Source: Thiobacillus sp. UBA2597
GTDB lineage: Bacteria; Pseudomonadota; Gammaproteobacteria; Burkholderiales; Thiobacillaceae
Assembly (NCBI GenBank): GCA_002339725.1
Contig: DDKN01000053.1
Span: 1 to 8,309, forward strand
DNA: 8,309 bases
Direction of reading: 5' to 3'
In this document: one piece after another, positions 5,833-8,309 of the stretch
Numbering within the stretch: the stretch's first letter is position 1
Layout of the letters: each line of letters opens with the position of its first letter
The notes under the pieces: generated by a model
Seen by the model: the letters and a program-made list of their open reading frames with translations, nothing else
What the model was told of the DNA's origin: nothing
Database searches by the model: none
Made by a program: the position numbers and the translations under genes

Positions 5833-6918
5833 ATGCGTCTTGCACTATTGACCGCGCTCGCCGTCGCTTCGTTCACGGCGCTGGCCGAGCCGGTTCAGCT
5901 CCAGGACAACGCGCCCGACCGCTACACCGTGGTCAAGGGCGACACCCTCTGGGGCATTTCCGAGCGCTTTTTGAAGAATCCCTGGAAATGGCCCGAGGTC
6001 TGGCGCCTGAACCGGGAGCAGATCCGCAATCCGCACCTGATCTACCCGGGCGACAGCGTGATCCTGGTGCGCGGCGCCCAGCCCCAACTCCTGTTGGAGC
6101 GGGATGCCCTGGAGACGGTCAGGCTCTCGCCCCAGGCCCGCGCCGAGCCGATCGAGGCGAAGGCCGACGCCATTCCCAGCATTCCCTACGAGGCGATCGC
6201 TTCATTATTGAATAAAGGCGGCTTGGTCGGCGACAAGGAATTGGCCAGCGCCCCGCGCATTCTGGGCTCGAGCGAAGGCCGGGTGCTGTTCGGGGCGGGC
6301 GACCGGGTCTATGCCACCGCCAGCGACACCAGCGTGCCACGCTGGGAGATCGTACGTGCGGGGCCGGCGGTGCTCGACCCGGATACCGGCGAGAGCCTGG
6401 GCAACCTGCTGATTCACGTCGGCATGCTGCGTCTGGTCGAACCGGGCCAGCCCGCCCTGTTCCTGATCGAAACGACCCAGCAGGAGGTGCTGGAACGCGA
6501 CCGCCTGTATCCCCATTTCGGCAGCAGCGAGCTTTCTTTCGCGCCCCATGCGCCGGACCGGCCGATCCTGGCCAAGGTCGCCGCCACGCTGTCCGGCGCC
6601 AAGCTGACCGGCACCTACAGCAGCCTGGTCTTGAACAAGGGCAGCAGGGATGGCATCGAGGTCGGCCACGTGCTCGGGGTCTATCGCGCCGCCCCCCCCA
6701 TCGCCGACCCGCGCTGCCTGCGTGCGGAAAAACTCGCCTTCCTGGCCGGCCGCAGCAATGCCAAGGACGACTGCAGCCCGATCGAGGAAGGCACGACACT
6801 GCCGGACCGGCGCATCGCCGTGGCTTTCGTCTACCGGGTGTTCGAGCGTGCCGCCTACGCCCTGGTGATGAAGGCTGAGCAGCCAGTCGCCATCAAGGAC
6901 GTCGTGCGCAATCCTTGA
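5833..6918 (+). CDS. Exported LysM-domain protein
   Basis: Secreted or envelope protein of 361 residues with a signal peptide (MRLALLTALAVASFTALA, probable cleavage after residue 18). One LysM domain lies at about 30-79, starting YTVVKGDTLWGIS and ending YPGDSVIL. LysM binds N-acetylglucosamine-containing glycans such as peptidoglycan. The rest (about 115-361) matches the LysM proteins commonly encoded upstream of dprA in betaproteobacteria, including NKGSRDGIEVGHVLGVYR (268-285) and LPDRRIAVAFVYRVFERAAYALV (323-345). It has no recognised enzymatic motif. I chose the ATG at 5833 because GGGGA lies 5 nt before it and the signal peptide starts cleanly; the ATG at 5821 lies two bases upstream of that site. 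A segment near 286-320 with Cys295 and Cys314 follows a run of eight C. dprA overlaps its stop codon. The specific role is unknown. Confidence 0.9.
   Translation: MRLALLTALAVASFTALAEPVQLQDNAPDRYTVVKGDTLWGISERFLKNPWKWPEVWRLNREQIRNPHLIYPGDSVILVRGAQPQLLLERDALETVRLSPQARAEPIEAKADAIPSIPYEAIASLLNKGGLVGDKELASAPRILGSSEGRVLFGAGDRVYATASDTSVPRWEIVRAGPAVLDPDTGESLGNLLIHVGMLRLVEPGQPALFLIETTQQEVLERDRLYPHFGSSELSFAPHAPDRPILAKVAATLSGAKLTGTYSSLVLNKGSRDGIEVGHVLGVYRAAPPIADPRCLRAEKLAFLAGRSNAKDDCSPIEEGTTLPDRRIAVAFVYRVFERAAYALVMKAEQPVAIKDVVRNP
6692..6699 (+). repeat. Run of eight C in the LysM gene
   Basis: A homopolymer of eight C at codons 287-289 (Ala-Pro-Pro) of the LysM-protein gene, in frame as given. A gain or loss of one C would change the last roughly 72 residues. 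It is a possible slippage or sequencing-error site. Confidence 0.9.
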
Positions 6919-7991
6919 CCGCGCCGGCCGACGCCCTTTACTGGCTGGCCCTGGAGGCCATCCCCGGCCTCGGTCCGGAAGCCGCCCGCCGCCTGTTGCA
7001 GCACTTCCCCGACGCGAAAAGCGTTTTCGAGGCTTCGCCCGGCCTGCTCAAACCCATCGTCGGCGAGTCCCTGGCCCTGGCCATCGCCCGGGGCGTGGAG
7101 GCGGAGCGGCACCAGGCGGCCCTGGCCTGGCTGGCCGAGCCCGGCAACCATTTCCTGCCCTGCACCGATCCGGCCTACCCCGAGGCCTTGCGCCACCTGG
7201 CCGACCCGCCGGCCTGGCTTTATATAAAAGGCGATCCGGCCTGGCTTGCCCGGCCCATGATCGCGATCGTCGGCAGCCGCAACGCCACCCCCCAGGGCAA
7301 GCGCGACGCCAGGGCCTTCGCCCAGGCCCTGGCCGAGGCTGGCCTGACCGTGGTCAGCGGCCTCGCTGAGGGCATCGACACCGCAGCCCACCAGGGCGGT
7401 CTGGCGGGGCAGGGGCGCAGCGTGGCGGTGGTCGGCACCGGGCTGGACCGGGTTTATCCGGCGAAAAACCGGGAATTGGCACATAAATTGGCCGAACAGG
7501 GGGCCATCGTCTCGGAATTTGCCTTGGGCACCCCGCCCAAGCCCGGTCATTTTCCCCGGCGCAACCGCATCATCAGCGGTCTGGCCCTGGGCACCCTGGT
7601 GATCGAGGCGGCGCCCGACAGCGGCTCGCTGATCACGGCCAAGCTGGCGGCGGAGCAGGGCAGGGAGGTGTTTGCCCTGCCCGGCTCCATCCATTCCCCC
7701 TTGAGCCGGGGTTGTCACGCCCTGATCAAGCAAGGCGCCAAGCTGGTCGAATCGGCGCAGGACGTGCTCGAGGAGCTGCGCTTCCAGGGGGCGCCTACTT
7801 ACGTGAACGCCACGCCGAATCCGGAAACCGACGTCCTGCTTGATTTGATGGGCAATGGGCCGATGAGCCTGGACGCCTTGGCCGCCGGTTCCGGCTTGAC
7901 GGTGGATACCGTTTCGGCGATGCTTCTCGCGCACGAACTGAACGGCAAGGTTGCCGCACTTCCGGGCGGCTTATATCAACGCCTGTATTGA
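6915..7991 (+). CDS. dprA: DNA-processing protein DprA
   Basis: Cytoplasmic protein that binds incoming single-stranded DNA during natural transformation, protects it and loads RecA. Its 358 residues carry an N-terminal helical domain (about 1-75, with LEAIPGLG), an extended Rossmann fold (about 113-285), and a C-terminal winged-helix domain (about 295-358, ending PGGLYQRLY). Family motifs are intact: IVGSRNATPQG (118-128), VVSGLAEGIDTAAH (146-159), GTGLDRVYPAKN (164-175), HFPRRNRIISGLA (212-224) and SGSLITA (236-242). The start is TTG at 6915, sharing TTGA with the stop of the LysM gene; no other start in frame fits the family N-terminus. An AAGGA lies 15 nt upstream, which is far, so translation probably depends on re-initiation after the preceding gene. 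DprA is widespread also in bacteria not known to be competent, so its presence does not prove competence. Confidence 0.96.
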   Translation: MTAPADALYWLALEAIPGLGPEAARRLLQHFPDAKSVFEASPGLLKPIVGESLALAIARGVEAERHQAALAWLAEPGNHFLPCTDPAYPEALRHLADPPAWLYIKGDPAWLARPMIAIVGSRNATPQGKRDARAFAQALAEAGLTVVSGLAEGIDTAAHQGGLAGQGRSVAVVGTGLDRVYPAKNRELAHKLAEQGAIVSEFALGTPPKPGHFPRRNRIISGLALGTLVIEAAPDSGSLITAKLAAEQGREVFALPGSIHSPLSRGCHALIKQGAKLVESAQDVLEELRFQGAPTYVNATPNPETDVLLDLMGNGPMSLDALAAGSGLTVDTVSAMLLAHELNGKVAALPGGLYQRLY

Positions 7992-7998
7992 GGTCGAG

Positions 7999-8309
7999 AT
8001 GTTCGAAATCCTCCAATACCTCTACGAAAACTACCTCGCCGACGATTACTACCCCGACGCCGAATCCCTGGCCCGTAAACTGATCGCCGCCGGCTTCGAG
8101 CAGGCCGAGATCGATCGCGCCCTGGATTGGCTGTCGGGGCTGGAAAGCCTCACGCCCCAGGACGAAAACGGCCAACTCGTTCACGCCGGCCTGCGCCACT
8201 ATACCGAGCTCGAACTCAGCCGGCTCGATACGGCAGGGCGCGGCTTTTTGACCTATCTGGAATCGGCCGGCTTGCTATCCCCCTATGCCCGCGAGTGGGT
8301 GATCGAGCG
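7999..8309 (+). CDS. smg: Smg family protein, DUF494 (partial, C-terminus beyond right edge)
   Basis: The first 103 codons of a Smg (DUF494) protein, usually about 150-160 residues. The N-terminus MFEILQYLYENYL is typical of the family, and the acidic, helix-rich character is too. No catalytic motif, signal peptide or membrane segment is visible. The molecular function of the family is unknown; it is generally found beside dprA, as here. ATG follows the dprA stop by 7 nt, with GAGG (7990-7993) overlapping that stop at 5 nt spacing, which supports an operon with dprA. The frame runs open to the window edge (VIE, then an incomplete codon pair). Confidence 0.93.
   Translation, partial: MFEILQYLYENYLADDYYPDAESLARKLIAAGFEQAEIDRALDWLSGLESLTPQDENGQLVHAGLRHYTELELSRLDTAGRGFLTYLESAGLLSPYAREWVIE

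Noticed and set aside
6205..6222. AT-rich codon cluster in the LysM gene (Ser-Leu-Leu-Asn-Lys) as a sign of foreign DNA.
   Set aside because: Only a few codons long, and flanked by codons with the usual high-GC usage.
7217..7231. TTTATATAAAAGG, an AT-rich patch inside dprA, as an internal promoter.
   Set aside because: It encodes the family-typical Leu-Tyr-Ile-Lys-Gly of DprA, has no -35 partner, and no gene starts nearby.
6855..7934. Minus-strand open frame of 359 codons opposite dprA.
   Set aside because: Antisense shadow of dprA with a low-complexity Gly/Gln/Arg-rich product; dprA motifs are complete on the plus strand.

Overview
The window is a high-GC chromosomal segment. Its gene content and order match a conserved betaproteobacterial housekeeping neighbourhood (ntrY / DUF4390 / rsmB / htpX / fmt / def, divergent from lysM / dprA / smg). 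I infer a betaproteobacterium, for instance of the Nitrosomonadales, Rhodocyclales or Hydrogenophilales type. The order resembles those groups, but nothing here fixes a genus. Coding density is very high and the longest intergenic stretch is under 100 bp. I see no mobile element, tRNA, rRNA or CRISPR array.

Left arm, minus strand, read from right to left. A transcription unit starts near 5790 and runs def (peptide deformylase), fmt (methionyl-tRNA formyltransferase), htpX (membrane zinc protease), rsmB (16S rRNA m5C methyltransferase), a DUF4390 envelope protein, and an NtrY-type sensor kinase. The kinase leaves the window just before its expected phosphoacceptor histidine region. rsmB and DUF4390 overlap, and DUF4390 and ntrY are separated by 1 nt, so translational coupling is likely. 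fmt and def add and remove the formyl group of initiator methionine. RsmB modifies the ribosome near the P site, so the first half of the unit is translation-related. HtpX, DUF4390 and NtrY are envelope-related.

Centre, 5737-5832. This is the only divergent intergenic region. It holds overlapping -10-like elements for both directions and a perfect 7-bp inverted repeat in the presumed def leader.

Right arm, plus strand. An exported LysM-domain protein, dprA (DNA-processing protein A, a RecA loader in transformation) and smg (DUF494, cut by the right edge) are packed with 4-nt overlap or short spacing and probably form one operon. topA often follows smg in related genomes, but it is not in this window.

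I found no clearly new system. The points most worth a second look are the tight DUF4390-NtrY coupling, the inverted repeats in the def leader and between def and fmt, a possible private htpX promoter inside the operon, and an unusual two-cysteine segment next to a run of eight C in the LysM gene.
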